Shown here one piece after another: positions 47,311 through 55,806 of a stretch of 64,000 nt of DNA. Both the position numbers and the translations under genes were made by a program. The stretch is from Vulcanimicrobiota bacterium (lineage in GTDB: Bacteria; Vulcanimicrobiota; Vulcanimicrobiia; Vulcanimicrobiales; Vulcanimicrobiaceae), in the NCBI GenBank assembly GCA_027459645.1, contig DAIDHQ010000014.1, positions 22,178-86,177 on the forward strand, written 5' to 3'. Below the pieces are notes generated by a model. The model searched no databases. It worked only from the letters and a program-made list of their open reading frames with translations, and was not told where the DNA came from. The stretch's first letter is position 1, and each line of letters starts with the position of its first letter.

Positions 47311-48000
47311 ATGAAACTTGCTTGCACGAGCAGCGCGTTTGCCGACGCCATCCAACGCGGAGATTTGACGCAGCTCGAATTCCTCGATTACGCTGCGCGC
47401 GAACTTCGCAGCGACGGCGTCGTCTTGGACGTGCTGCACTTTCCGCGAACCGATGACGACTACCTCGCACAAGTAAAGAAGATGGCGGTCGATTACGGGC
47501 AGACGATCGCCGCACTTTGGAGCGCCGACGCCTTTGCTCCTGATGCGGCGCGGCAACGCGCGTTGCTTTCGATGGCGCGCACCCTCGGCGCACCGCTGCT
47601 GGCCGGACCGCTGGCTTCGGAGACGGCCCTATCGTGGGCAGCCCAAGCTCAGTCCCTCGGCGAGGCGGCGCAGAGCGCAAAAGCCTCCAACGTGGTTCTG
47701 GCGGTTCGCAATGCCGCCGGGACGTTCGCGGCCAGTTCGGCCGACTGCAAACGTGTTTCGAAGGAGACCGACTCGGCGTGGCTGCGGTTCGGCTTGGATC
47801 CCGCGGCGTTCGATGGGGCGAGCAATGCGCTCGATCTCTCCGAGCGGGTCGTGCTGCTGTGGTCGGGCGACGCGTCGCCTTCTACGTTTATCGCCGAGTG
47901 GGGCGAGTTTCACGGATTTACCGTCGTCGAAAGTCGTGAAAAAAGCGCCCACCGCACATGGCGCCGGGCGCTTTCCGAATTCGAGCTCAACCGCACGTAG
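47311..48000 (+). CDS. TIM-barrel protein, xylose-isomerase-like, 229 aa
   Basis: The N-terminal MKLACTSSAF and LTQLEFLDYAARELRSDGVVLD and internal repeats fit the AP-endonuclease/xylose isomerase-like barrel. No metal-binding His/Glu set is clear, so activity is uncertain. GGAG lies immediately before the ATG. It diverges from rpiB with 46 bases between. Confidence 0.7.
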   Translation: MKLACTSSAFADAIQRGDLTQLEFLDYAARELRSDGVVLDVLHFPRTDDDYLAQVKKMAVDYGQTIAALWSADAFAPDAARQRALLSMARTLGAPLLAGPLASETALSWAAQAQSLGEAAQSAKASNVVLAVRNAAGTFAASSADCKRVSKETDSAWLRFGLDPAAFDGASNALDLSERVVLLWSGDASPSTFIAEWGEFHGFTVVESREKSAHRTWRRALSEFELNRT

Positions 48001-48004
48001 CGTC

Positions 48005-48175
48005 TGCCATGCGAGGTAACTGAACCTGCGTTCTCGCAGGTGGGTGCGGCCCGGGTGCCGAGAGGGCATCCTTCGTTTCCTTAGGACGAGCCATCCCGTC
48101 GAGTCCGGAGCTTGTGCTCCCTAGGTCAACCAAGTCGGTTCGGCACCTATGGCATGGTGCGCGCGTGGCGCAGTC
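48005..48175. ncRNA. Unidentified structured RNA candidate
   Basis: No protein frame is supported here, but inverted repeats are dense. TGCCAT (48005-48010) pairs with ATGGCA far to the right (48149-48154), extended inward by AGGT/ACCT and GAACC/GGTTC. Inside are perfect hairpins: ACCTGCG with CGCAGGT, GGGTGCC with GGCATCC across GAGAG, and GGAGC with GCTCC. TGCGC with GCGCA lies just outside the long pairing. The closed rod with hairpins looks like a 6S-type or similar housekeeping RNA but lacks signatures I recognise. It does not read as SRP RNA, RNase P or tmRNA. Strand is uncertain. Confidence 0.55.
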
Positions 48176-48217
48176 GAGCCTCCCCACTGTACCACCGTCG
48201 TCAAGTTCGTACGATGC

Positions 48218-48247
48218 TTGACACCATTCCATGCAAGTGAGCAGAAT
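48218..48247 (+). promoter_or_regulatory. Promoter of the small barrel-protein gene
   Basis: TTGACA (48218-48223), 18 bases, then CAGAAT (48242-48247). The ATG at 48256 begins eight bases after the -10, so the transcript would be leaderless. An inverted repeat (TCAAG... CTTGA around CGTACG, 48201-48221) overlaps the -35 box and may be an operator. Confidence 0.6.
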
Positions 48248-48255
48248 GGACGCTA

Positions 48256-48516
48256 ATGGCCTACAGCTTCACGGCCCGGGTGCGCGGTTTGCATCCGAGC
48301 GAGCCGTGCTACGTGGAAGTTCCCAAATTCGTCATGCAACGCTTTGCATGGGGACGTTACGTGCGCGTCTTGGCGATGATTAACGAGAAGATCGAAATGC
48401 CCGCAACGATCATCAACGTCGGATGGGGCCCGAGCTTTTTGATCACCGTTCGCGCGCGCCTGGCTGCCGGCGTGGAGCTGAACGCTCCCGTTTCGATCGC
48501 GTTGCGCGAACGCTAG
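48256..48516 (+). CDS. Small beta-barrel protein, DUF1905-like, 86 aa
   Basis: A compact beta-rich protein whose strand pattern (VEVPKFVMQRF, GRYVRVLAMINEKIEMPATIIN, SFLITVRARL) resembles DUF1905, an AbrB/YdeI-like barrel of unknown role. No active-site residues. A leaderless promoter lies upstream. The similarity is weak enough that the family name is tentative. Confidence 0.55.
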   Translation: MAYSFTARVRGLHPSEPCYVEVPKFVMQRFAWGRYVRVLAMINEKIEMPATIINVGWGPSFLITVRARLAAGVELNAPVSIALRER

Positions 48517-48558
48517 CCCCGTCTAGCGGCACGACCCTAAACGCGTGAACGGCACGCG

Positions 48559-49026
48559 ATGGAGTACCTGCATCATGGCACGCTTGCCGTGCCGCGCGGA
48601 CTGGAGCACGCGTACGAAGCGGCGCGAGCGTATCTGTGCCGCGATCCGCACGAACGCGTGCTCTTCGATCGCGTAGAACACGATCGCTTCGGCCGCTCCT
48701 TTAGGTTGCGCGAGAATCACCGCAACAACGATTATTTCAACCCGAACACCGATACGATCGGTTGGGATCCATACAGCGCGCTACGAACCACCGGCGGCGG
48801 CCGGCAATCGCCCGCCCTCGGTCTCGGACACGAACTCGATCATGCAGCCGAGGCACCGTGGATCGCGGACCGCTTGCGAAAGCACCGCGAAGGGCGTTAC
48901 GACGACGCCGAAGAGCGGCGCGTCATCGAAGGCAGCGAACGCCATGCGGCGCGCGTACTTGGCGAAGACGCGCGACACGATCATCGCGGCACGTGCTATC
49001 GCGTCAGCTCGCCGGTTCTCCGGTAA
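48559..49026 (+). CDS. M91-type (NleD-like) zinc metallopeptidase, 155 aa
   Basis: Residues 67-100 read as NWDP-type IGWDPYSALRTTGGG then LGLGHELDHAAEAP, where HELDH (His91, Glu92, His95) is the HExxH zinc motif. EERRVIEGSERHAARVLGEDARHDH further on contains a candidate third ligand. This matches the M91 family, which includes the E. coli effector NleD that cuts host kinases, and many environmental homologues of unknown target. No signal peptide. It is short and stands alone beside the photolyase gene, with which it converges. Confidence 0.75.
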   Translation: MEYLHHGTLAVPRGLEHAYEAARAYLCRDPHERVLFDRVEHDRFGRSFRLRENHRNNDYFNPNTDTIGWDPYSALRTTGGGRQSPALGLGHELDHAAEAPWIADRLRKHREGRYDDAEERRVIEGSERHAARVLGEDARHDHRGTCYRVSSPVLR

Positions 49027-49039
49027 GACCAGAGTCGCG

Positions 49040-50452
49040 TCATCGTTTTTTTCCCAGAACCGCGGCATATGCGCCGAGCGCGCGTTCCCGAGCCAGGTGG
49101 TGATCGACGATCGGTGCGCGCGGTTCGTGAATCGCCGGCGCCGGAACGTCCCGCAGCTCCGGAAGCATCTTTCGAATGAACGCCCCATCGGGGTCGTACT
49201 TCTTGCTTTGCAGCACCGGATTGAAGACGCGGAAATACGGCGCGGCGTCGGTCCCGGTCGACGCGGCCCATTGCCAACCGCCGTTGTTCGGCGCCAGGTC
49301 CGCATCGGCAAGACGTTGTTCGAAATAACGCTCTCCCCAACGCCAATCGATCAGCAGGTCTTTGGTTAAAAACGAGGCGACGATCATGCGAAGCCGATTG
49401 TGCATCCAGCCCGTTTCGTTCAGCTGCCGCATCGCCGCATCCACGAGCGGGTAACCCGTGCGGCCGCCGCACCACGCGGAGAATTCCGCCTCGTCGTTAC
49501 GCCACGCAATTCCGGCAGCTGCCGGAATAAACGGACCGGTCGCAACGTGCGGAAAGCGCTTGAGCACCATGAAATAGAACTCGCGCCAGATCAATTCCGA
49601 TATCCATGTATCGACGCTCGGCCGGCGTCGCACGTCGCGCGCAACGCGAAACGCACGCGCGAAACAGGTGCGAATACCGATCGTTCCGGCGCGCAGTTGC
49701 ACCGACAGGTGCGACGTCGAGTCCAGCGCCGGGAAATCGCGTTCGTCCGCATAGCGATCTACGTCGCCTCCTTCGGCAAGGAACGTATCGAGCGCATCGT
49801 TCGCGTGATTCGGCGTGCACGGTGGATAGTTCGGCGACGAACGAAATCCAAACGCTTCCGGCGCGGGAACGTCGAGCGTTCTTCCCAGGTCGCTCGCGCC
49901 GATGAATTGCCCGCGCGCCGCACCCAACGAATCGACCGGCAACACCGGAGCAACCGCATAGGCATCGCGCCAGCGCCGAGCGTAGGGAGTAAAGACCCGA
50001 TACGCATCGCCGCTTTCGTTCGAGATCGCTTCGGCGGCGATGCACACGTGATCGAGGTGGGCGTGCACCTCCAAACCCTGCGCGCGAAGTATCTGCGACA
50101 CGGACGCGTCGCGCCGGATCGCATCGGGTTCGTAATCTTCGTTATAGTACAGAAGGCGCGCCCCGGTGCGTTTGGCGAGCTCGCTCAATTCCTGGGCGGC
50201 GTCGCCGCGCAGTACGGCGAGATCGCTGCCGATGGAACGCAGCTGCGCGCGCAGCGCATTCAACGCTTCAAAAAACGTCTGAACGATCGGTGCCCCGACG
50301 CGGTCGGATGCGAGCAGTTGCGGATCGAGAGCGAAGGCGACGACGATGCGCTCCGCACGTGACGCCGCTGCGGCAAGCGCGACGTTGTCCTCCAAGCGCA
50401 GATCGCGCCGAAGCCATAGGATCGCCGTTAGGGGAGCAGAATGCGCAGGCAT
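49040..50452 (-). CDS. phrB: Deoxyribodipyrimidine photolyase, 470 aa
   Basis: Repairs UV cyclobutane dimers with blue light and FAD. The N-terminal Rossmann domain begins LWLRRDLRLEDN. The FAD-binding region contains TWISELIWREFYF, WCGGRTGYPLVDAAMRQL, HNRLRM and the NGGWQWAASTGTDAAPYFRVFNP active-site helix. Length is normal. ATG 50452 overlaps the opposite-strand start of the epimerase by two bases. A longer frame to 50590 would lie inside the epimerase gene. Confidence 0.96.
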   Translation of the reverse strand: MPAHSAPLTAILWLRRDLRLEDNVALAAAASRAERIVVAFALDPQLLASDRVGAPIVQTFFEALNALRAQLRSIGSDLAVLRGDAAQELSELAKRTGARLLYYNEDYEPDAIRRDASVSQILRAQGLEVHAHLDHVCIAAEAISNESGDAYRVFTPYARRWRDAYAVAPVLPVDSLGAARGQFIGASDLGRTLDVPAPEAFGFRSSPNYPPCTPNHANDALDTFLAEGGDVDRYADERDFPALDSTSHLSVQLRAGTIGIRTCFARAFRVARDVRRRPSVDTWISELIWREFYFMVLKRFPHVATGPFIPAAAGIAWRNDEAEFSAWCGGRTGYPLVDAAMRQLNETGWMHNRLRMIVASFLTKDLLIDWRWGERYFEQRLADADLAPNNGGWQWAASTGTDAAPYFRVFNPVLQSKKYDPDGAFIRKMLPELRDVPAPAIHEPRAPIVDHHLARERALGAYAAVLGKKR

Positions 50453-51467
50453 GGGTCTCGATCTTTCGATTTCCGAACTCGCATTGCCGCTCAAACATCC
50501 GTTCAAAATTGCGCGGGGTGAAGAAACCCTCGCTCGCACGGCCGTCTTCCGCGTACGCCACGCCGGCATTGAAGGTGTCGGCGAAGCCACGCCGATCGAA
50601 CGCTATCACGAGTCGATCGCAAGCGTCCGCGCGTATTTCGAAGCGAACCCTCCTCGCTCCGACGACCCGTTCCGCCTGGAAGATCTGCTGCCGGAAACGA
50701 TCCCGGCTGCGGCACGCGAGGGGCTCGATCTCGCCCTTCACGACCTCATCGGAAAATTTCTCGGTAAACCGCTCTATGCGCTGCTCGGCCTGGATCCGTC
50801 CGCTACGCCGGTAACGTCGTTCACCATCGGCATAGCCGATCCCGAAACGACGCTGCGTAAGCTGGCGGAAATCGGCGACCATCCGGTGTTAAAAATCAAA
50901 CTCGGTTTGGGATCGCAGCGCGAACAAATCGAAACGATTGCGGCCATTCGCGACCGGTACACCGGGACGATTCGCATCGACGCGAACGAAGGCTGGAGCG
51001 TGCAAGAAGCGATCGCCATTCTGCGCGAGCTGGAGCGATTCGAAATCGAATTTTGCGAGCAGCCGATTCCCGCCGGAAATCCCGCCGGCTTGCGAGCCGT
51101 ACGCGAGGCGACGCGCGTGCCGATCGTCACCGACGAAGATTCGCTGACCGCGCGGGACCTGCCGCGTTTGATCGGTTGCGTCGACGGCATCAACATTAAG
51201 CTCGCGAAGACCGGCGGCATTCGCGGCGCGCTCGCGATGGTGCATACCGCGCGCGCGCTCGGCATGAAGATCATGCTCGGCTGCATGGTGGAAAGCGCGA
51301 TCGCCGCAACGGCGGCCGCGCATCTTTCGCCGCTCGTCGACTGGGCCGATCTCGACGGGCCGTTTCTCACCGCAGACGATCCGTTCTCGGGCGTCACCTA
51401 TAGCCACGGCAAGTTGATTCTTCCCGACGCACCGGGGCTCGGCGTGCGCGAACGCGTCGCGGCATGA
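50451..51467 (+). CDS. dgcA: Enolase-superfamily dipeptide epimerase/D-Glu racemase (DgcA-like), 338 aa
   Basis: Racemises N-acyl-Glu or L-Ala-D-Glu in the enolase superfamily. The catalytic KxK is K148/K150 (LKIKLG), metal ligands D177 (RIDANEG), E203 (FCEQPI) and D228 (VTDEDS), and the second general base K250 (NIKLAK). It is followed by a DUF1611/DgcN gene with an ATGA overlap, the pairing known for D-glutamate catabolism. A CAGAAT box (50437-50442) lies eight bases before the ATG, again suggesting a leaderless transcript. Confidence 0.85.
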   Translation: MGLDLSISELALPLKHPFKIARGEETLARTAVFRVRHAGIEGVGEATPIERYHESIASVRAYFEANPPRSDDPFRLEDLLPETIPAAAREGLDLALHDLIGKFLGKPLYALLGLDPSATPVTSFTIGIADPETTLRKLAEIGDHPVLKIKLGLGSQREQIETIAAIRDRYTGTIRIDANEGWSVQEAIAILRELERFEIEFCEQPIPAGNPAGLRAVREATRVPIVTDEDSLTARDLPRLIGCVDGINIKLAKTGGIRGALAMVHTARALGMKIMLGCMVESAIAATAAAHLSPLVDWADLDGPFLTADDPFSGVTYSHGKLILPDAPGLGVRERVAA

Positions 51468-52516
51468 GGCGCTACGCAATTCTCGCGCCCGGCCATTTCG
51501 CGGTCGATGCAAAGACCGCGCATGGCGTGGTGGCATACGGCAACGACGCAACGGTGGCCGTCATCGATCCGGCCTGCGCCGGAAGAACCGTTCGCGAAGT
51601 GCTGCCGCATCTGCCGAGCGATGCGCCCATCGTCGCCACGATCGACGAAGCGTTGACATTTTCGCCGACCGCACTGCTGATCGGCACCGCGCCCAAAGGC
51701 GGTGCGCTGCCGGCTGCGTGGAGACGCGACATTCTGCGCGCGATCGACGCGGGTTTGGAGATCGTGAGCGGCTTGCACGACATGCTCGGTGACGACGCCG
51801 AATTTGCCGCCGCTGCGCAGCGGCGCGGCACCACCATTTGGGACGTGCGAAAACCCCCGCAACAACCGCTCTTCACGGGCCGCGCCTACGACGTCGCCGC
51901 GCCGACGCTGCTGATGGTCGGCAACGATTGCGCCGTCGGAAAAATGACGGTCGCCCTGGAACTCGTGCGCGCCGCGCGCGAACGCAACGTCCGCGCGGAG
52001 TTCGTGCCCACCGGGCAAACCGGCATTATGATCGCCGGCTGGGGCATCGCGATCGACCGCGTGATCGCCGATTTTGCAGCCGGAGCGACCGAAGCGATCG
52101 TCCTGGAAGCCGCATCGCGCAAACCGGATCTGATCGTCGTCGAAGGCCAAGGCGCGATCAATCATCCCGCCTATGCGCCGGTGACGCTCGCGTTGATGTA
52201 CGGAGCCACGCCGGACGCATTGGTCTTGGTCTGCGACCCGACGCTACGTGAGATCGAATCCTACGGTACGCCGACGCTCGGCTACCGCGAGTTGATTCGC
52301 ATTCATGAGGCGTTGCTGGCGACGGTGAAACCGGCGCGCGTCGCCGGGATCGCCCTGAATACCAAGCGCATGAGCGCCGATGCTGCTGCCGCCGAGATCG
52401 AGCGCGCACGCGCGGAAACGCTGCTTCCGGTCGACGACGTCGTACGCAACGGACCCCACGCCTTCTATGATGCAATCGCACCCTTCTTGAGAAAGACGAA
52501 ACGATGCGCCGTGTAA
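51464..52516 (+). CDS. dgcN: DUF1611/DgcN family protein, 350 aa
   Basis: Members acetylate D-glutamate so that DgcA can racemise it; the fold contains a P-loop like N-terminal domain of BioD type. The P-loop-like GNDCAVGKMTVALEL and the PTGQTGIMIAGWG and VEGQGAINHP motifs are visible. It overlaps dgcA and the next gene, giving a tight operon. Confidence 0.82.
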   Translation: MRRYAILAPGHFAVDAKTAHGVVAYGNDATVAVIDPACAGRTVREVLPHLPSDAPIVATIDEALTFSPTALLIGTAPKGGALPAAWRRDILRAIDAGLEIVSGLHDMLGDDAEFAAAAQRRGTTIWDVRKPPQQPLFTGRAYDVAAPTLLMVGNDCAVGKMTVALELVRAARERNVRAEFVPTGQTGIMIAGWGIAIDRVIADFAAGATEAIVLEAASRKPDLIVVEGQGAINHPAYAPVTLALMYGATPDALVLVCDPTLREIESYGTPTLGYRELIRIHEALLATVKPARVAGIALNTKRMSADAAAAEIERARAETLLPVDDVVRNGPHAFYDAIAPFLRKTKRCAV

Positions 52517-54114
52517 TCGCCGCCGCGCTGCTCCTAGCGCTTGCCGCATGTTCCAAGACGACCCAAACGGTCGCCGGCGGTCACAACTCCTGGACGATTC
52601 CAGGCGTAATTCGCATCGGCGAACAGGAAGAACCCGATTCGCTCAATTTGATGTACGGCAACAACTCCGCGACCGACGAAGCCACGGCGCTGGTCTATTC
52701 GTTTCTCCTGCGGTACGACGACAACGGCAATTTCATTCCCGACCTCGCAACGGTCGTGCCGACGCTCGCGAACGGCGGGATCAGCAAAGATCAAAAGACG
52801 ATCACCGTTCACCTGCGCAAGAACGCGCGCTGGCAAGACGGAGTACCGGTCACGGCTGCCGATTGGCTCTACACCTATCACGCCGTCATGAATCCGCGCA
52901 ACACGATCAAGTCTGCGTATGGATGGGACCAAATCGCGAGCGCGAGCGCGCCGAATCCCTATACGCTCGTGATTCATTTAAAGAAGCCGAGCGTCGGGGC
53001 GCTCGACGTTCTGACGATGGGCGGAACGGCGTACCCTCCGCTTCCGGCACATATTCTCGCGAAACTTCCCGATCTCAATCACGCGTCGATCAACAGCGCG
53101 CCGCTCTCGGACGGTCCCTTTGAATTAAAGTCATGGAATCACGGTGCGTCGCTCGTCTTCGTTCCGAACCCGTACTATTGGCGCGGCGCACCGAAGCTCA
53201 AAGAGGTGATCTGGAAGGTCATCCCCGATAGCAATACGCTCTTCAACGAGTTGCAGACGCATGCGATCGATCTGTATCCGAACGTCGAATCGAACGCCGT
53301 CGCGCGCCTATCGAGCATCACGGGGATAAACGTGCTGCACCGCGTGATCGCAAACTGGCGACATCTGGGCATAAACACCAGCCGTCCGATTCTCAAAGAC
53401 GTACGCGTGCGGCAGGCGCTCGCGATGGGCATCGACTGGAAGCGGCTCAACGACACCGTGTATCACGGCATCAATCAGCTCGCCGTATCGGACGTCTTTC
53501 CGCAATCGTGGGCGGCGCCGTCATTGCCGCCATACACCTACGATCCCGCGCGAGCCAAGGCGCTTTTGGCCGAAGCCGGATGGAAACCGGGCCCGCAGGG
53601 CATTCTGATGAAAAACGGGCAGCCGCTGCATCTGGTGGTCTCGGCCACGACGGCCGCCAAGAGCAACGAACAATCCGAGGTCGTCATGCAGTCGATGGTG
53701 CGATCGCTCGGGATCGACCTGACGATCAAGAATTATCCGCCGAGCCTGATGTTCTCGCGGCAAGGACCGCTCTACACCGGCACCTACGACCTGGAATGGT
53801 CCATCGATACAAACGGCCCCGACCCCGATAACGCGGGATCGTGGAACTCGGCCTACATTCCGCCGCACGGGGCGAACACGTCGTGGCTGCGCGATCCGAT
53901 CGTCGACGAAACCAGCGCAGCCGCGCAGTCGACGTTCGATCAGGCCAAGCGCAAAAAGCTCTATCAACGTGAAGAAGCGCGACTGCGGCAGGTCGTCCCG
54001 GCCGTCTTCTTCTATTGGGAAACGTCGTACTACGGCATCAACACGGATTTCAAAGGCTTTAAGCCCGCGGCTTTTCTAGTGGACGGTTGGAACGCATGGG
54101 AGTGGCAGATCTAG
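52504..54114 (+). CDS. Peptide/nickel-type ABC substrate-binding lipoprotein (SBP_5), 536 aa
   Basis: A lipoprotein (lipobox ALAAC, Cys16) with the family 5 binding fold: the RIGEQEEPDSLNLMYGNNS start, TVHLRKNARWQDGVPVTAADW and the later LLAEAGWKPG motif. It would bind oligopeptides, possibly murein-derived, for uptake. No permease or ATPase gene is present in the operon, so it must share a transporter elsewhere. Overlaps dgcN by 13 bases and the C39 gene by 19. Confidence 0.92.
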   Translation: MRRVIAAALLLALAACSKTTQTVAGGHNSWTIPGVIRIGEQEEPDSLNLMYGNNSATDEATALVYSFLLRYDDNGNFIPDLATVVPTLANGGISKDQKTITVHLRKNARWQDGVPVTAADWLYTYHAVMNPRNTIKSAYGWDQIASASAPNPYTLVIHLKKPSVGALDVLTMGGTAYPPLPAHILAKLPDLNHASINSAPLSDGPFELKSWNHGASLVFVPNPYYWRGAPKLKEVIWKVIPDSNTLFNELQTHAIDLYPNVESNAVARLSSITGINVLHRVIANWRHLGINTSRPILKDVRVRQALAMGIDWKRLNDTVYHGINQLAVSDVFPQSWAAPSLPPYTYDPARAKALLAEAGWKPGPQGILMKNGQPLHLVVSATTAAKSNEQSEVVMQSMVRSLGIDLTIKNYPPSLMFSRQGPLYTGTYDLEWSIDTNGPDPDNAGSWNSAYIPPHGANTSWLRDPIVDETSAAAQSTFDQAKRKKLYQREEARLRQVVPAVFFYWETSYYGINTDFKGFKPAAFLVDGWNAWEWQI

Positions 54115-54995
54115 CAAGTTTCGAACAGGCGGTCAACGTGCGCAACGGTGCAACGTTGCGCTTCGAGGCCACACGTTCGGGCGTCATCAGTTGGAACACG
54201 TTTGCGCCCGAAGGAAAGCTGCGCTTTCGCTTGATGCGCGCGGGCGCGCCGGCGAGCAACTGGTACGACTACGCCGAGTGGCATCCGAGCGGACGCAAAT
54301 CTTTTAGCGCGGCGAGCGATCGCGAAGGCATTCGCGTCGACACCGATATCATCCAGGCCGACCAGCCCTTCGACGGCATCGAGCTTCTCGCCGAAGACGT
54401 CGATTTCAATCTGCTGGCCTTTGCCGCGCCGGTTCGCACGACGCCATCGCTTCCGTACGCGCGCGAAGCCTTGATTCTCGACGTTCCCGCCTACTCGCAG
54501 TTCGTGGTCGACGGGGTGCGCACGTGGTGCAGCCCTACGAGCCTCGCCATGGTCAACAGCTATCACGGCGTCGGCGGCACGGTCGAGGATACTGCGCGCG
54601 CGGTCATGGATCGCGCCTATAACGGCACGGGCAATTGGTCGTTCAACGTGGCGTATAGCGGCAGCTTGGGATTGCGCGCCGTCGTCGCGCACCTTGCAAA
54701 TCTCGATCACGCGCAGCGTTTGATCGAACGCAACCTTCCCGTGGTGCTTTCGTACTCGTGGCGCGACGGCGAACTGCCCGGCGCGCCGTTGGAACATTCC
54801 GAAGGGCATCTCGTCGTGCTCTGCGGCTTCACGTCGAGCGGCGATTGTGCCGTCAACGATCCCGCCGCGCCTGGCGTCCGCGTCGTCTATCCGCGCTCGG
54901 CGATCGAAGCGTTGTGGCAACGCAACAACGGCGTCGCCTACGTAATCGCGCCGGTAGGCGTGTCGTACCTCGACGTGCTGCAGTCGCGGGCGTGA
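54096..54995 (+). CDS. C39-like cysteine peptidase, 299 aa
   Basis: Residues 1-115 form a beta-rich N-terminal domain. From 125 a papain-fold C39_2-type domain begins with the YSQFVVDGVRTWCSPTSLAM motif (catalytic Cys145), His238 (SEGHLVVLCGF) and Asn254/Asp255 (VNDPAAPG). It could cut peptides or murein stems. No signal peptide from ATG 54096, so action in the cytosol is likely. Overlaps the binding protein and trmL genes. Confidence 0.8.
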   Translation: MGVADLASFEQAVNVRNGATLRFEATRSGVISWNTFAPEGKLRFRLMRAGAPASNWYDYAEWHPSGRKSFSAASDREGIRVDTDIIQADQPFDGIELLAEDVDFNLLAFAAPVRTTPSLPYAREALILDVPAYSQFVVDGVRTWCSPTSLAMVNSYHGVGGTVEDTARAVMDRAYNGTGNWSFNVAYSGSLGLRAVVAHLANLDHAQRLIERNLPVVLSYSWRDGELPGAPLEHSEGHLVVLCGFTSSGDCAVNDPAAPGVRVVYPRSAIEALWQRNNGVAYVIAPVGVSYLDVLQSRA

Positions 54996-55516
54996 GCGGC
55001 GCAGCACAACCGCACGAACGGCTTCGCACCTTCGCCGACGTCAGCGACGCGCCGCTGCACATCGCGTTGGTCGAACCGGAGATTCCTCCCAACACCGGCA
55101 ACGTCGCGCGGCTTTGCGCGGCGACGGGATGTGCGCTACACTTAGTCGAGCCGCTCGGCTTTCGCATCGACGATCGCGAACTCAAACGCGCGGGCCTCGA
55201 TTATTGGCACCAGCTCGGCGTCGTGCTGCATCCGTCGCTCGATGCGTTTCTTGCGGCGCTCGGCGATCGCCGGCGGTGGTACTTCTCGACGCACGCCGCG
55301 CGCCGTTATGCCGACGTCACGTTCGAATTCGGCGACGTGCTGGTTTTCGGCCGCGAAACGAAGGGCTTGCCGAAAGATTTGATCGCAGCCGAACCGCAGC
55401 GCGCGCTGCGCATTCCGATGCGCGAAGGCAGCGTCCGCAGCGTCAATCTTTCAACGGCGGTCGGCATCGCCACGTACGCGGCGTTGGCCGCACTGGATTT
55501 CCCCGGCCTTCGCTGA
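54992..55516 (+). CDS. trmL: tRNA (cytidine(34)-2'-O)-methyltransferase, TrmL, 174 aa
   Basis: A SPOUT-fold methyltransferase that modifies the wobble base of tRNA-Leu. The HIALVEPEIPPNTGNVARLCAATG start, the FGRETKGLP knot loop and NLSTAVGIATY are diagnostic. The start is GTG 54992, overlapping the previous TGA. The tRNA substrate class matches the tRNA-Leu(CAG) in this window only by coincidence of family. Last gene of the five-gene operon. Confidence 0.94.
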   Translation: MSGAAQPHERLRTFADVSDAPLHIALVEPEIPPNTGNVARLCAATGCALHLVEPLGFRIDDRELKRAGLDYWHQLGVVLHPSLDAFLAALGDRRRWYFSTHAARRYADVTFEFGDVLVFGRETKGLPKDLIAAEPQRALRIPMREGSVRSVNLSTAVGIATYAALAALDFPGLR

Positions 55517-55519
55517 CGT

Positions 55520-55650
55520 CTCATCAAAAGCCGCCCACGGAAGCGGACTAGCTCCAGGGAAACCCACGGTTTCAAGTGGCCCGCATTACCGGGGCAACGT
55601 CGCAACCCCTCACCGGGCTCACTCACGCCTTGACTATCTCTCGCCGATCG
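55520..55650. ncRNA. Structured non-coding region, unidentified
   Basis: After trmL, about 290 bases contain no well-supported gene. Inverted repeats are prominent: CCAC with GTGG (CCACGGTTTCAAGTGG), and GCCCG with CGGGC enclosing GGGG with CCCC. On the + strand this is followed by TAGGAGCGGAAAT-ATG at 55652-55667, a good Shine-Dalgarno before a 55-codon frame of poor composition (55665-55832), so a leader or riboswitch-like element is possible. On the minus strand it lies downstream of the RHS/lipoprotein pair. I recognise no known riboswitch class. Confidence 0.4.
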
Positions 55651-55806
55651 ACTAGGAGCGGAAATATGCCGCTTGATCTCCAATCAAAATCGATCCACCG
55701 TAGTCGGTCAACTCCAACTCCGCCCGCCGTTAGCGCCGGACACAATTCGTCCGGCCGGCGGAGCACAATCGGCAGTGGCCGCGCAAAGATAAAGATTTCG
55801 GCGCAA

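Noticed and set aside
48005..48235. tmRNA, SRP RNA or RNase P RNA.
   Set aside because: No tag frame, no SRP domain IV GGAAGCAG-type loop and no GGAAAGTCC signature on either strand.
55560..55600. A tRNA-like anticodon arm (CCACTTGAAACCGTGG on the minus strand).
   Set aside because: The stem does not fit a 7-base loop, and no acceptor, D or T arms are found.
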